64,000 nt of DNA from JBFGCT01 sp963825565 (lineage in GTDB: Bacteria; Actinomycetota; Acidimicrobiia; Acidimicrobiales; Ilumatobacteraceae), in the NCBI GenBank assembly GCA_963825565.1, contig CAWGTW010000002.1, forward strand, positions 248,001 through 312,000. The letters run 5' to 3'. The notes under the pieces are model-generated. The model was given only the letters and a program-made list of their open reading frames with translations. It was not told where the DNA came from and did no database searches. Of this stretch, positions 1 to 7,762 are shown piece after piece; position 1 is the stretch's first letter; every line of letters starts with the position of its first letter. Both the position numbers and the translations under genes were made by a program.

Positions 1-306
1 GCCGTACGGTCGCAGCTCGATCGACGGTTCGAGCCCCGAGGCCAAGACGGTCGGCAGCGGCGCGGCGTACGTCTTCGTCGACGGCCAGGTCGTCGTCGGC
101 GAGTGGGCCGCCTGACCGCCGAAGCGCCGCTGGCGTTCTTCGACGCCGCCGGCGACCCGCTGTTGCTCGCCCCCGGCAACACGTGGATCGAGCTGGCGGT
201 CGACCCCGCGCCGATCGAGTGCGTTCCCGCCGGGCTGACTGTTACCACCGGCACCCGGGTCCGACGCGGCCGGTTGGCGCCCGGCGAAAGTACGCTGTCC
301 CCATGA
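1..306 (+). CDS. 3' end of a DUF3048 (YerB-like) lipoprotein gene, frameshifted near its end
   Basis: Only the last ~100 codons are inside the window. Positions 2-106 read ...VGSGAAYVFVDGQVVVGEW, and after a one-base step the other frame continues GRLTAEAPLAFFDAAGDP and then LAPGNTWIELAV. This is the usual closing block of DUF3048 domains (a GkayvfrdGkviegtW strand, then a PGnTWieL strand). As sequenced, the first frame stops at 113-115. One extra G in the GGG at 105-107 would join the two halves and move the stop to 304-306, overlapping the pdxS start as ATGA, the normal gene junction in this region. The function is unknown; family members are predicted secreted or lipid-anchored proteins. 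The frameshift is probably a sequencing indel. Confidence 0.7.
   Translation, partial: AVRSQLDRRFEPRGQDGRQRRGVRLRRRPGRRRRVGRLTAEAPLAFFDAAGDPLLLAPGNTWIELAVDPAPIECVPAGLTVTTGTRVRRGRLAPGESTLSP
291..296 (+). promoter_or_regulatory. -10-like hexamer TACGCT, leaderless promoter for pdxS
   Basis: TACGCT ends six bases before the pdxS ATG and there is no purine-rich ribosome binding site. This spacing places the transcription start at or next to the start codon. Confidence 0.5.
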
Positions 307-1190
307 GCGACGGTCGTACGACAGGCACGTTCCCGGTCAAGCGCGGCTTGGCCGAGATGATGAAGGGTGGCGTCATCATGGATGTCGTCAACCCCGAGCA
401 GGCCAAGGTCGCCGAGGATGCGGGTGCGGTCGCGGTGATGGCGCTCGAGCGGGTACCTGCCGACATCCGGCGCGACGGTGGCGTCGCCCGGATGAGCGAT
501 CCGGAGATGATCGACGGCATCCAGGCCGCGGTGTCGATCCCGGTGATGGCCAAGGCGCGCATCGGGCACTTCGTCGAGGCCCAGATCCTCCAGTCGCTCG
601 GCGTCGACTTCGTCGACGAGTCCGAGGTGCTGACCCCGGCCGACGAGGCGCACCACATCGACAAGTGGGCGTTCGACGTTCCGTTCGTCTGCGGGGCGAC
701 CAACCTCGGCGAAGCGCTGCGGCGGATCTCCGAGGGTGCGGCGATGATCCGCTCGAAGGGCGAGGCCGGCACCGGCAACGTCGTCGAGGCGGTGCGCCAC
801 CTGCGTTCGATCATCGGCGACATGAAACGGATCACGCAGGCCGACCCCGCCGAGTTGTTCGACTGGGCCAAGCGGCTCCAGGCGCCGGTCCAGCTCGTAC
901 AGGAGATCGCGGAGACCGGCAAGCTGCCCGTCCCGCTCTTCTGCGCCGGCGGCCTGGCGACGCCCGCCGACGCGGCGCTGGCGATGCAGCTCGGTGCCGA
1001 GGCGGTCTTCGTCGGGTCGGGCATCTTCAAGTCCGACGACCCCTCGCCGCGGGCGAAGGCGATCGTCGAAGCCACGACCCACTTCAACGACCCGGCGATC
1101 CTCGCCAAGGTCAGCAGGGGGCTCGGTGCGCCGATGACCGGTATCGGGATGGACGAGATCAACGAGCGATATGCCGACCGGGGCTGGTGA
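303..1190 (+). CDS. pdxS: Pyridoxal 5'-phosphate synthase, lyase subunit PdxS
   Basis: PdxS condenses ribose 5-phosphate, glyceraldehyde 3-phosphate and PdxT-derived ammonia into pyridoxal 5'-phosphate in the cytoplasm. The 295-residue product has the usual family length and is highly conserved: MKGGVIMDVVNPEQAKVAED near the N-terminus, ALERVPADIRRDGGVARMSD, the substrate lysine in VMAKARIGHF and the second catalytic lysine in MIRSKGEAGTGNVVEA. The ATG at 303 follows a leaderless -10 element. pdxT begins inside its last codons, so the two subunits of the synthase are co-translated. Very secure. Confidence 0.97.
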   Translation: MSDGRTTGTFPVKRGLAEMMKGGVIMDVVNPEQAKVAEDAGAVAVMALERVPADIRRDGGVARMSDPEMIDGIQAAVSIPVMAKARIGHFVEAQILQSLGVDFVDESEVLTPADEAHHIDKWAFDVPFVCGATNLGEALRRISEGAAMIRSKGEAGTGNVVEAVRHLRSIIGDMKRITQADPAELFDWAKRLQAPVQLVQEIAETGKLPVPLFCAGGLATPADAALAMQLGAEAVFVGSGIFKSDDPSPRAKAIVEATTHFNDPAILAKVSRGLGAPMTGIGMDEINERYADRGW

Positions 1191-1803
1191 ACCGACCGGA
1201 CGCCACCGTCGGCCCGTCGTCGGCGTGCTCGCTCTCCAGGGGGCGTTCGCCGTCCACCGCGATCGCCTCCGCTCGCTCGGCGTCGATGCCCCGCTGATCC
1301 GCACCCCCGCGCAGTTGGCGGCGGTCGACGCGGTGGTGCTGCCCGGCGGGGAGAGCACGACGATGTCACGGTTGCTGACGACGAGCGGGCTGTTCGACGT
1401 GCTGAAGAGCGCCCTGGCCGACGGGATGCCCGTCTTCGGCACGTGCGCCGGAATGATCCTGTGCGCCACCGAGGTCCTCGACGGGCGGCCCGACCAGCGG
1501 GGCTTCGACCGCATCGACCTGACGGTGCGGCGCAACGGCTATGGCCGCCAGCTCGACAGCTTCGAGGCGGACCTCGATGTCGCCGGGCTCGACACCGCGT
1601 TCCACGCCGTGTTCATCCGCGCGCCGCTCGTCGAGCGGGCCGGACCCGACGTCGAGGTGTTGGCCCGCCACGACGGGGTACCGGTCCTGGTCCGCGACGG
1701 AAGCTGTACGGTGGCGGCGTTCCACCCCGAGTTGACCGACGATGCACGACTGCACGAGCTGTTCGTCGATTCGCTGGCGCTCGGCACGACGACTCTGGAG
1801 TAG
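1171..1803 (+). CDS. pdxT: Pyridoxal 5'-phosphate synthase, glutaminase subunit PdxT
   Basis: PdxT hydrolyses glutamine and channels ammonia to PdxS. The 210-residue protein is a class I glutaminase: LALQGAF at the N-terminus, LPGGESTTMSRLL forming the oxyanion strand, nucleophile Cys in FGTCAGMIL, and the His/Glu pair in AAFHPELTDD. The ATG at 1171 overlaps the pdxS end by 20 bases; the next in-frame start (GTG 1225) would cut the first beta strand, so 1171 is preferred. The GAGTAG end leads after four bases into yebC. Confidence 0.95.
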   Translation: MPTGAGEPTGRHRRPVVGVLALQGAFAVHRDRLRSLGVDAPLIRTPAQLAAVDAVVLPGGESTTMSRLLTTSGLFDVLKSALADGMPVFGTCAGMILCATEVLDGRPDQRGFDRIDLTVRRNGYGRQLDSFEADLDVAGLDTAFHAVFIRAPLVERAGPDVEVLARHDGVPVLVRDGSCTVAAFHPELTDDARLHELFVDSLALGTTTLE

Positions 1804-1807
1804 CGAC

Positions 1808-2557
1808 ATGTCCGGCCATTCCAAATGGGCAACGATCAAGCACAAGAAGGGCGCCGCCGACAAGGCGCGCGGCAAGCTGTTCGCCAAGCTGGCGCGCCAG
1901 ATCGAGGTCGCGGCCAAGGCCGGTGGCGGTGCCGTCGACTCGAACCCCACCCTGCGCACTGCGGTCCAGAAGGCCAAGGCCGGCCGGATGACCAACGACG
2001 CCATCGAGCGTGCGATCAAGCGGGGGACCGGCGACGCCGACGGCGGCACATACGAGAGCATCATGTACGAGGGGTACGCGCCCGGCGGGGTCGCGCTGAT
2101 GATCGACGTGCTGACCGACAACCGCAACCGGACCGGTGCCGAGATCCGCAACATCTTCAGCAAGCTCGGTGGTTCGATGGCCGAACCCGGTGCCGTCAGC
2201 TGGCAGTTCAGCCGGCAGGGCGTGATCATCGTCGACGACGGGGCGGACGAGGAGGAGGTGATGACCAGGGCGCTCGAGGCCGGCGCGGACGACGTCGTTG
2301 CCGAGGGTGACGGGTTCCGGGTGGTGACCGAGGCGTCGGTCGTCTACGACGTCAAGGCGGCGCTCGACGATGCGGGGATCGAGGTCGTCTCGGCCGATTC
2401 GCCGATGGTGTCGGAGAACCTGGTCCCGGTGACCGAGAGCCGCGACGCCAAGGCGATCCTGCGGATCATCGAAGCGCTGGAGGACAACGACGACGTGCAG
2501 GACGTCTTTTCAAATTTCGACATGACCGACGAACTGATGGAGGCGGCAAGCGCATGA
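1808..2557 (+). CDS. yebC: YebC/TACO1-family translation or transcription factor
   Basis: 249 residues beginning MSGHSKWATIKHKKGAADKA, the family hallmark, followed by RGKLFAKLARQIEVAAKAGG and the acidic middle domain (VDDGADEEEVMTRALEAGAD). Full length. Some family members relieve ribosome stalling on proline-rich stretches; others were described as DNA-binding regulators. In actinobacteria yebC commonly sits between pdxT and ruvC, as here. It starts four bases after the pdxT stop, and its own stop overlaps the next gene as ATGA. Confidence 0.94.
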   Translation: MSGHSKWATIKHKKGAADKARGKLFAKLARQIEVAAKAGGGAVDSNPTLRTAVQKAKAGRMTNDAIERAIKRGTGDADGGTYESIMYEGYAPGGVALMIDVLTDNRNRTGAEIRNIFSKLGGSMAEPGAVSWQFSRQGVIIVDDGADEEEVMTRALEAGADDVVAEGDGFRVVTEASVVYDVKAALDDAGIEVVSADSPMVSENLVPVTESRDAKAILRIIEALEDNDDVQDVFSNFDMTDELMEAASA

Positions 2558-3006
2558 GCATCGGAGTGGGCGACCGGGGTCCCGATTTCACGCTGCCGGG
2601 CACCGGGGGAACCGAGTACTCGCTCTCCGACTATCTCGGGGTCCCGGTCGTGCTCGTGTTCTACCCCGGTGACGACACGCCGGTGTGCACCAAGCAGCTC
2701 AACAGCTACAACGACGAGCTCTCCCAGTTCGCCGCGCTCGATGCTCAGGTGATCGGGATCTCGGCCCAGGACGTCGAGAGCCACGACAAGTTCTCGGGCA
2801 AGCACGGCTTCGGGTTCCCGCTCCTGGCCGACACCGACAAGGCGGTGGCCGCGGCGTACGGCACGCTCGGCCCGATCGGCTTCCCCCGCCGCAGCGTGTT
2901 CATCCTCGACCGCGAGGGTGTCGTCCGCTACGCCCACCGGGCGATCGCCGGGCTGATGTACCGCCCGGTCAAAGAGCTCGTCGCCGAGCTCGAGAAGCTC
3001 CCCTGA
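2554..3006 (+). CDS. bcp: Thioredoxin-fold peroxiredoxin, BCP/AhpE-like, single cysteine
   Basis: A 150-residue cytoplasmic peroxidase that reduces hydroperoxides. The peroxidatic cysteine is in YPGDDTPVCTKQ, with the usual preceding Pro/Thr environment. Classical BCP carries a resolving cysteine five residues later (CT....C); here that position is not Cys, and this is the only cysteine in the whole protein, so it must work as a 1-Cys enzyme resolved by an external thiol. It overlaps yebC by four bases (ATGA) and precedes ruvC by 43 bases. Confidence 0.9.
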   Translation: MSIGVGDRGPDFTLPGTGGTEYSLSDYLGVPVVLVFYPGDDTPVCTKQLNSYNDELSQFAALDAQVIGISAQDVESHDKFSGKHGFGFPLLADTDKAVAAAYGTLGPIGFPRRSVFILDREGVVRYAHRAIAGLMYRPVKELVAELEKLP

Positions 3007-3035
3007 TCATCCGCGACGACGGGGCTCGGGCGGGA

Positions 3036-3041
3036 TAGCCT
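3036..3041 (+). promoter_or_regulatory. -10-like hexamer TAGCCT upstream of ruvC
   Basis: TAGCCT lies eight bases before the ruvC GTG with no ribosome binding site between them, consistent with a leaderless start for the ruvCAB-queA-tgt run. Confidence 0.5.
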
Positions 3042-3049
3042 CCGAACCT

Positions 3050-3583
3050 GTGTTCGCCAATGCCGCTGAGTCGCGCTCGCCCAGGCGGTTACGAGTGCTC
3101 GGGATCGACCCCGGCCTCACCCGTTGCGGCTACGCCGTCATCGACGGGCGCGGCCCGGGCAACGCCACGGCGGTCTCGCTCGGCGTGATCCGCACGCCGG
3201 CCTCTGACCCCCTCCCACAGCGCCTGGCCGCCCTGCGCACCGAGTTCACCGCGCTGATCGCCGAGTACGCACCCGACGCGGTGGCGGTCGAGCAGGTGTT
3301 CTTCCAGGTCAACGTACGCACCGCGATGAGCGTCGGCCAGGCGAGCGGGCTGGCGCTGGCCGAGGCCGCGCTCGCCGGGTGCGAGGTCGTGCAGTACACG
3401 CCGAACCAGGTCAAAGACGCCGTCGCCGGGTGGGGTGGGGCCGACAAGCTGCAGGTGCAGAAGATGGTCCAGGCACGGCTCAAGCTGGCGACGATGCCGC
3501 GGCCCGCCGACGCCGCCGACGCCGCGGCGCTCGCCCTGTGCCACCTGGCGATGCCGCCGGCCCTGCTGCGGACGGCGCGATGA
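3050..3583 (+). CDS. ruvC: Crossover junction endodeoxyribonuclease RuvC
   Basis: RuvC resolves Holliday junctions by paired nicks after RuvAB branch migration. The 177-residue product has the RNase H fold acidic set: Asp20 in LGIDPGLTRCGY, Glu in VEQVFFQVN, and the C-terminal Asp pair in PADAADAAALALCH. The GTG at 3050 gives a 15-residue N-terminal lead before the first strand. Its stop overlaps the ruvA start as ATGA, so the three resolvase genes form one unit. Confidence 0.96.
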   Translation: MFANAAESRSPRRLRVLGIDPGLTRCGYAVIDGRGPGNATAVSLGVIRTPASDPLPQRLAALRTEFTALIAEYAPDAVAVEQVFFQVNVRTAMSVGQASGLALAEAALAGCEVVQYTPNQVKDAVAGWGGADKLQVQKMVQARLKLATMPRPADAADAAALALCHLAMPPALLRTAR

Positions 3584-4170
3584 TCGGTTCGCTGCGCGGC
3601 GAGGTGCTCGAGCGCAACCTCGACGGCACGGTGCTCGTCGAGGTCGGCGGCATCGGGTACCTGGTCACCGTGACCGAGCGGACCCTGGCCGAGCTCGAAC
3701 CCGGCTCGGCGGTCTTCCTCCACGTCTACCACCACATCCGGGAGGACACCCAGACGCTGTTCGGCTTCACCTCGCGCGACGATCGCGCGATGTTCCAGGC
3801 GCTGATCAACACGCACGGCGTGGGGCCGGCGCTCGGCATGGCGATCCTCGCCACGCATCCCCCGGCGGCCCTGTTCGACGTGGTCGCCAATCGTGACGCG
3901 GCGGCGTTGACCCTCGTCCCCGGCGTGGGCAGGAAGACCGCCGAGCGCCTGATCGTCGAGCTCCGCGACCGGCTCTCGGTCCCGGTGCTCGACGGGGTCG
4001 ACGCGGGCGCCGGGACCGGTTCGGCGATCGCCGACGTCCGCGAGGCGCTGACCGGCCTCGGCTACGGCACCGACGAGATCCGCGAGGTGTTGCGGGAGCT
4101 GCCGGGCGGCGCCGACGCCGGGGTGCTGCTGCGCGACGCCCTGAAATCGCTCGGGGACCGCCGTGCGTGA
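3580..4170 (+). CDS. ruvA: Holliday junction branch migration protein RuvA
   Basis: RuvA forms the tetrameric platform that binds four-way junctions and loads RuvB. The 196-residue product starts MIGSLRGEVLERNLDG (N-terminal OB domain), followed by the helix-hairpin-helix repeats (INTHGVGPALGMAIL and LTLVPGVGRKTAERLI) and, after a linker, domain III (VREALTGLGYGTDEIREVL), which contacts RuvB. The start overlaps ruvC by four bases; ruvB begins eight bases before its stop. Confidence 0.96.
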   Translation: MIGSLRGEVLERNLDGTVLVEVGGIGYLVTVTERTLAELEPGSAVFLHVYHHIREDTQTLFGFTSRDDRAMFQALINTHGVGPALGMAILATHPPAALFDVVANRDAAALTLVPGVGRKTAERLIVELRDRLSVPVLDGVDAGAGTGSAIADVREALTGLGYGTDEIREVLRELPGGADAGVLLRDALKSLGDRRA

Positions 4171-5212
4171 CGAGTTCCTCGATCCCGCTGTTGCCGGCGA
4201 CGACCCCGCCGAGGTCGAGGTCGAGGCCGGCCTGCGTCCCCGGGCGCTCGACGAGTTCATCGGCCAGCGCGAGCTGAAAGAACACCTGACGATCGTGCTC
4301 GAGGCGGCCCGCCGCCGCGCGCAGACCGCCGACCACCTGCTGTTCGCCGGCCCGCCGGGGCTGGGCAAGACCACCCTGGCCGGCATCGTGGCGACCGAGA
4401 TGGGTGTCCAGCTCCACGTCACGTCCGGCCCGGCGCTCGAGCGGGCCGGCGACCTGGCGGCGATCCTGACCAAGCTCGGCGAGGGCGACGTGCTGTTCAT
4501 CGACGAGATCCATCGGCTGTCCCGGGCGGTCGAGGAGATCCTGTATCCCGCGATGGAGGACTTCCAGCTCGACATCGTCGTCGGCAAGGGGCCGGCGGCG
4601 TCGAGCATCCGGCTGACGATGTCGCCGTTCACGCTCGTCGGCGCGACGACCCGGACCGGGATGATCACGGGCCCGCTGCGCGACCGTTTCGGCCTCGTCG
4701 CCCGGCTCGACTACTACGACGCCGAGGAGCTGCGGCTGATCGTCGAGCGCGCGGCGGGGATTCTCGACGTGCACATCGACCGCGACGGCGCGTGGGAGAT
4801 CGCCCGCCGGTCGAGGGGCACGCCGCGTATCGCCAACCGCCTCCTGCGCCGGGTGCGCGACTTCGCCCAGGTCCGCGCCGACGGGGTGATCGACGCCACG
4901 ATCGCCCGCGACGGGTTGGCGCTGTTCGGGGTCGACGACCGTGGGCTCGACAAGGTCGACCGGGCGGTGCTGTCCAACCTGTGCGGGCAGTTCGGCGGGG
5001 GGCCGGTCGGGCTCTCGACGCTGGCGATCAGCGTCGGCGAGCAACCCGAGACCGTCGAGGACGTGTACGAACCGTTCCTGATCACCCAGGGGATGATCGC
5101 CCGGACGCCGCGCGGGCGGGTCGCCATGGCGGCGGCGTACGAGCACCTGGGGCGTGACGTGCCGCGCAACCTGACCTCCGACGAGGCGTCGGCGCGGCTG
5201 TTCGACGATTGA
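4163..5212 (+). CDS. ruvB: Holliday junction ATP-dependent DNA helicase RuvB
   Basis: RuvB is the AAA+ hexameric motor of branch migration. The 349-residue product contains the N-terminal LRPRALDEFIGQ-like segment (here LRPRALDEFIGQRELKEHL), Walker A GPPGLGKTTLA, Walker B VLFIDEIHRL, the sensor segment TLVGATTRTGMITGPLRDRF with the arginine finger, and the C-terminal winged helix (TPRGRVAMAAAYEHLG). The GTG at 4163 overlaps ruvA. Full length, no anomaly. Confidence 0.97.
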   Translation: MRDEFLDPAVAGDDPAEVEVEAGLRPRALDEFIGQRELKEHLTIVLEAARRRAQTADHLLFAGPPGLGKTTLAGIVATEMGVQLHVTSGPALERAGDLAAILTKLGEGDVLFIDEIHRLSRAVEEILYPAMEDFQLDIVVGKGPAASSIRLTMSPFTLVGATTRTGMITGPLRDRFGLVARLDYYDAEELRLIVERAAGILDVHIDRDGAWEIARRSRGTPRIANRLLRRVRDFAQVRADGVIDATIARDGLALFGVDDRGLDKVDRAVLSNLCGQFGGGPVGLSTLAISVGEQPETVEDVYEPFLITQGMIARTPRGRVAMAAAYEHLGRDVPRNLTSDEASARLFDD

Positions 5213-6228
5213 CTGGCGCCGCCGTGCGTCTTGCCGACTTCGACTACGACCTCCCACCCGAGCGCATCGCGCAGACGCCGGTCGAGCCGCGCGATGCCGC
5301 TCGGTTGCTCGTCGACCGCGGGTCGGCGGCGCCCGAACACCGTCTGGTGCGCGACCTGCCCGAGCTGCTGCGCGAGGGCGACCTGCTCGTCGTCAACGAG
5401 ACGCGCGTGATCCCGGCGCGGGTCCGGGCACAGCGGCGGACCGGTGGATCCGCCGAGGTGCTGCTGCTCGAACCGCTCGACGGCGACCGCCGGATCTGGG
5501 AGGCCCTCGTCCGGCCGGCGGCGAAGCTGAAGCCGGGCGAGGAGTTGCTGGTCGGGGAGGTTCCGGTCGTCCGCGTCGGGGAACGGACGGCGGCGGGCGA
5601 CACGTTCCGTGTCGAACTGCTCGCGGGCGATGACCCGCTGGCGTTGCTCGACCGGCACGGCGAGATGCCGCTGCCACCGTACATCCGGACCCCGCTCGCC
5701 GACCCCGAGCGGTACCAGACCGTCTTCGCAGCCGAACCGGCGTCGGCCGCGGCACCGACGGCGGGACTGCACTTCACCGCGCACCTGTTCGAGCGCCTCT
5801 CGGCGATCGGCGTCGGCACGGCGCGCGTCGAGCTGGTGGTCGGGCTCGACACGTTCCAGCCGATCAGCACCGAGGATCCGCTCGATCACCCGATGCACAC
5901 CGAGCGCTATCGCGTGCCGCCTTCGACGGTCGACGCCTGCCGCTCCGCCCGACGGGTGGTCGCCGTCGGCACGACCGCGGTCCGGGCGCTCGAATCGGCG
6001 GCGGCGACCGGCCGACTCGCGGGGCGCACCGACCTGTTCATCCATCGCGGCTTCGACTGGCAGGTCGTCGACCTGCTGATGACGAACTTCCACCTGCCCC
6101 GGACCACACTGCTGATGATGATCGACGCGTTCGTCGGAAGCCGGTGGCGCGCGCTCTACGGGACGGCGCTGGCGGCCGACTACCGGTTCCTCTCGTTCGG
6201 GGATGCGATGCTCCTCCAGCGGTCCTGA
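5209..6228 (+). CDS. queA: S-adenosylmethionine:tRNA ribosyltransferase-isomerase QueA
   Basis: QueA transfers and rearranges the ribosyl of SAM onto 7-aminomethyl-7-deazaguanine in tRNA, giving epoxyqueuosine. The protein of ~339 residues has the N-terminal FDYDLPPERIAQTPVEPRD block, VNETRVIPARVRAQ, and the C-terminal TNFHLPRTTLLMMIDAFVG and YRFLSFGDAMLL signatures. A TTG at 5209 overlaps the ruvB stop; a GTG at 5224 (VRLADF) is the alternative start and would lose only five residues. The queuosine pathway is missing from most actinobacteria such as mycobacteria, so its presence here is informative. It overlaps tgt by one base. Confidence 0.94.
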   Translation: MTGAAVRLADFDYDLPPERIAQTPVEPRDAARLLVDRGSAAPEHRLVRDLPELLREGDLLVVNETRVIPARVRAQRRTGGSAEVLLLEPLDGDRRIWEALVRPAAKLKPGEELLVGEVPVVRVGERTAAGDTFRVELLAGDDPLALLDRHGEMPLPPYIRTPLADPERYQTVFAAEPASAAAPTAGLHFTAHLFERLSAIGVGTARVELVVGLDTFQPISTEDPLDHPMHTERYRVPPSTVDACRSARRVVAVGTTAVRALESAAATGRLAGRTDLFIHRGFDWQVVDLLMTNFHLPRTTLLMMIDAFVGSRWRALYGTALAADYRFLSFGDAMLLQRS

Positions 6229-7325
6229 TGCATCCGGTCGAGTTCCGCCTCGAAGCGCTCGCCGGCGCCGCCCGCGCCGGCACGGCGACGACCGCCCGCG
6301 GCACCTACACCACGCCGGTGTTCATGCCGGTCGGGACACGCGGCGCGATCAAGTACCTCAGCGCCGCCGACTACGAGCGGCTCGGCGTGCAGATCGTGCT
6401 CGGCAACACCTACCACCTGATGCTGCGCCCCGGCGTCGAGCGGATCGAGCGGTTCGGCGGGCTCGGGAAGTTCAGCGGTTGGGACGGCCTCACGCTCACC
6501 GACTCCGGTGGCTTCCAGATCTTCTCGCTCGACCCGTCGGTCGACGACGACGGGGTGACGTTCAGGAGCACCTACGACGGATCGACCCACCGATTCACCC
6601 CGGAGCTGGCGGTCGACGCCCAGCAGCGGTTGGGCGCCGACGTCCAGATGGTGCTCGACGTGTGCCCGCCGCTGCCCAGCCCACCCGAGGTCGTGCGACT
6701 CGCCGTCGAACGTACGAGCGACTGGGCGCGACGGGCCAAGGGGGCGCATCACCGCCCGGACCAGGCGCTGTTCGGCATCGTCCAGGGGGGCATCAGCGAA
6801 CGCCTGCGAGCCGAGAGCGCCCGGCGCACGGTCGAGGTCGGGTTCGATGGCTACGGGATCGGCGGGCTCTCGGTCGGGGAGACCCGTGCGCAGATGCTGC
6901 CGGCGCTGGCCGCTGCGTTGGCCGAGCTGCCCGCCGACCGGCCGCGGTACCTGATGGGCGTCGGCGACCCGGCGTCGCTCGTCGAGGCGGTCGGCCTCGG
7001 CGTCGACCAGTTCGACTGCGTCATGCAGACCCGGCTCGGTCGGCACGGAACGGCGTTGACCTCGACCGGGCGGTTCCAGGTCAAGGCCGCCCGCAACGCC
7101 GACATCGACGAGCCGCTCGACGCGTCGTGCGGATGCGAGGTGTGCCGGCGCCACAGCCGGGGCTACCTCCGTCACCTGGTGCAGGTCGGCGAACCGACCG
7201 CGGCGCGCCTGCTGTCGCTGCACAACGTCGCCTGGACGATCGATCTGATGGCGCGAATGCGGGCGGCGATCGTCGACGGAACGTTCGACCGGGTCCGCAG
7301 CGAGACGCTGGCGATCTGGGGATGA
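6228..7325 (+). CDS. tgt: Queuine/preQ1 tRNA-guanine transglycosylase
   Basis: Tgt exchanges G34 of GUN anticodons for preQ1. The 365-residue TIM-barrel enzyme shows TPVFMPVGTRGAIK, the general acid/base Asp in LTDSGGFQIFSL, the GIVQGGI loop, the nucleophile Asp in DQFDCVMQTRLGRHG, and a zinc site formed by CGCEVC and the His in LLSLHNV. ATG 6228 overlaps the queA stop. Position directly before yajC matches the widespread queA-tgt-yajC-secD-secF order of other phyla. Confidence 0.96.
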   Translation: MHPVEFRLEALAGAARAGTATTARGTYTTPVFMPVGTRGAIKYLSAADYERLGVQIVLGNTYHLMLRPGVERIERFGGLGKFSGWDGLTLTDSGGFQIFSLDPSVDDDGVTFRSTYDGSTHRFTPELAVDAQQRLGADVQMVLDVCPPLPSPPEVVRLAVERTSDWARRAKGAHHRPDQALFGIVQGGISERLRAESARRTVEVGFDGYGIGGLSVGETRAQMLPALAAALAELPADRPRYLMGVGDPASLVEAVGLGVDQFDCVMQTRLGRHGTALTSTGRFQVKAARNADIDEPLDASCGCEVCRRHSRGYLRHLVQVGEPTAARLLSLHNVAWTIDLMARMRAAIVDGTFDRVRSETLAIWG

Positions 7326-7349
7326 CCACGATCCCGGACCCGGCACCGG

Positions 7350-7355
7350 TAGGAT
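7350..7355 (+). promoter_or_regulatory. -10-like hexamer TAGGAT upstream of yajC
   Basis: TAGGAT ends 11 bases before the ATG at 7367. With a transcription start about seven bases downstream this leaves at most a few bases of leader. It supports the ATG at 7367, and therefore the frameshift reading of yajC. Confidence 0.4.
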
Positions 7356-7366
7356 CGCACGCCGAT

Positions 7367-7755
7367 ATGCCCACCAACCTCACGTCCGCACTCGTCGCCG
7401 GCACCAGCTCGGTGGGGGGTCCTCGCTGTTCTCGTTGGGCATCCTCCTGCTGATCCCGTTCGCCTTGTACTTCTTGATGATCCGCCCGCAGCGCCGCCGG
7501 CTGAAGGAGCAGCAGCAGCTCCAGAGCAGCCTCGAGATCGGCGACGAGATCGTCACCACGTCGGGCATCTACGGCCGGATCACCGGCGAGGACGGGCCGA
7601 CCCGCTTCTGGATCGAGGTCGACGACGACGTGCAGATCCGCGTCGCCCGGGCGGCGATCCAGGGCCGGGTCGCCGACGACGACGACGACGCCGACCAGGC
7701 CGATGAGGCGACCGAGGAAGCCGACGCTCCCTCGGAGCCCACGGCGGACGACTGA
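7367..7755 (+). CDS. yajC: Sec translocon accessory protein YajC, frameshifted in a G run near its start
   Basis: YajC is a small single-span membrane partner of SecDF. The ATG at 7367 begins MPTNLTSALVAGTSSVGG and then runs out of frame; the frame one base over continues GSSLFSLGILLLIPFALYFL, then MIRPQRRRLKEQQQLQ, EIGDEIVTTSGIYGRITG and an acidic tail, all typical. The step falls in the six-G run at about 7411-7416 (gtggggggtcc); one more G would restore a single frame. As sequenced, only a TTG at 7435 could start the downstream part (106 residues), which would remove the short extracytoplasmic lead but keep the membrane span. Confidence 0.85.
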
Positions 7756-7762
7756 TCCCTCG

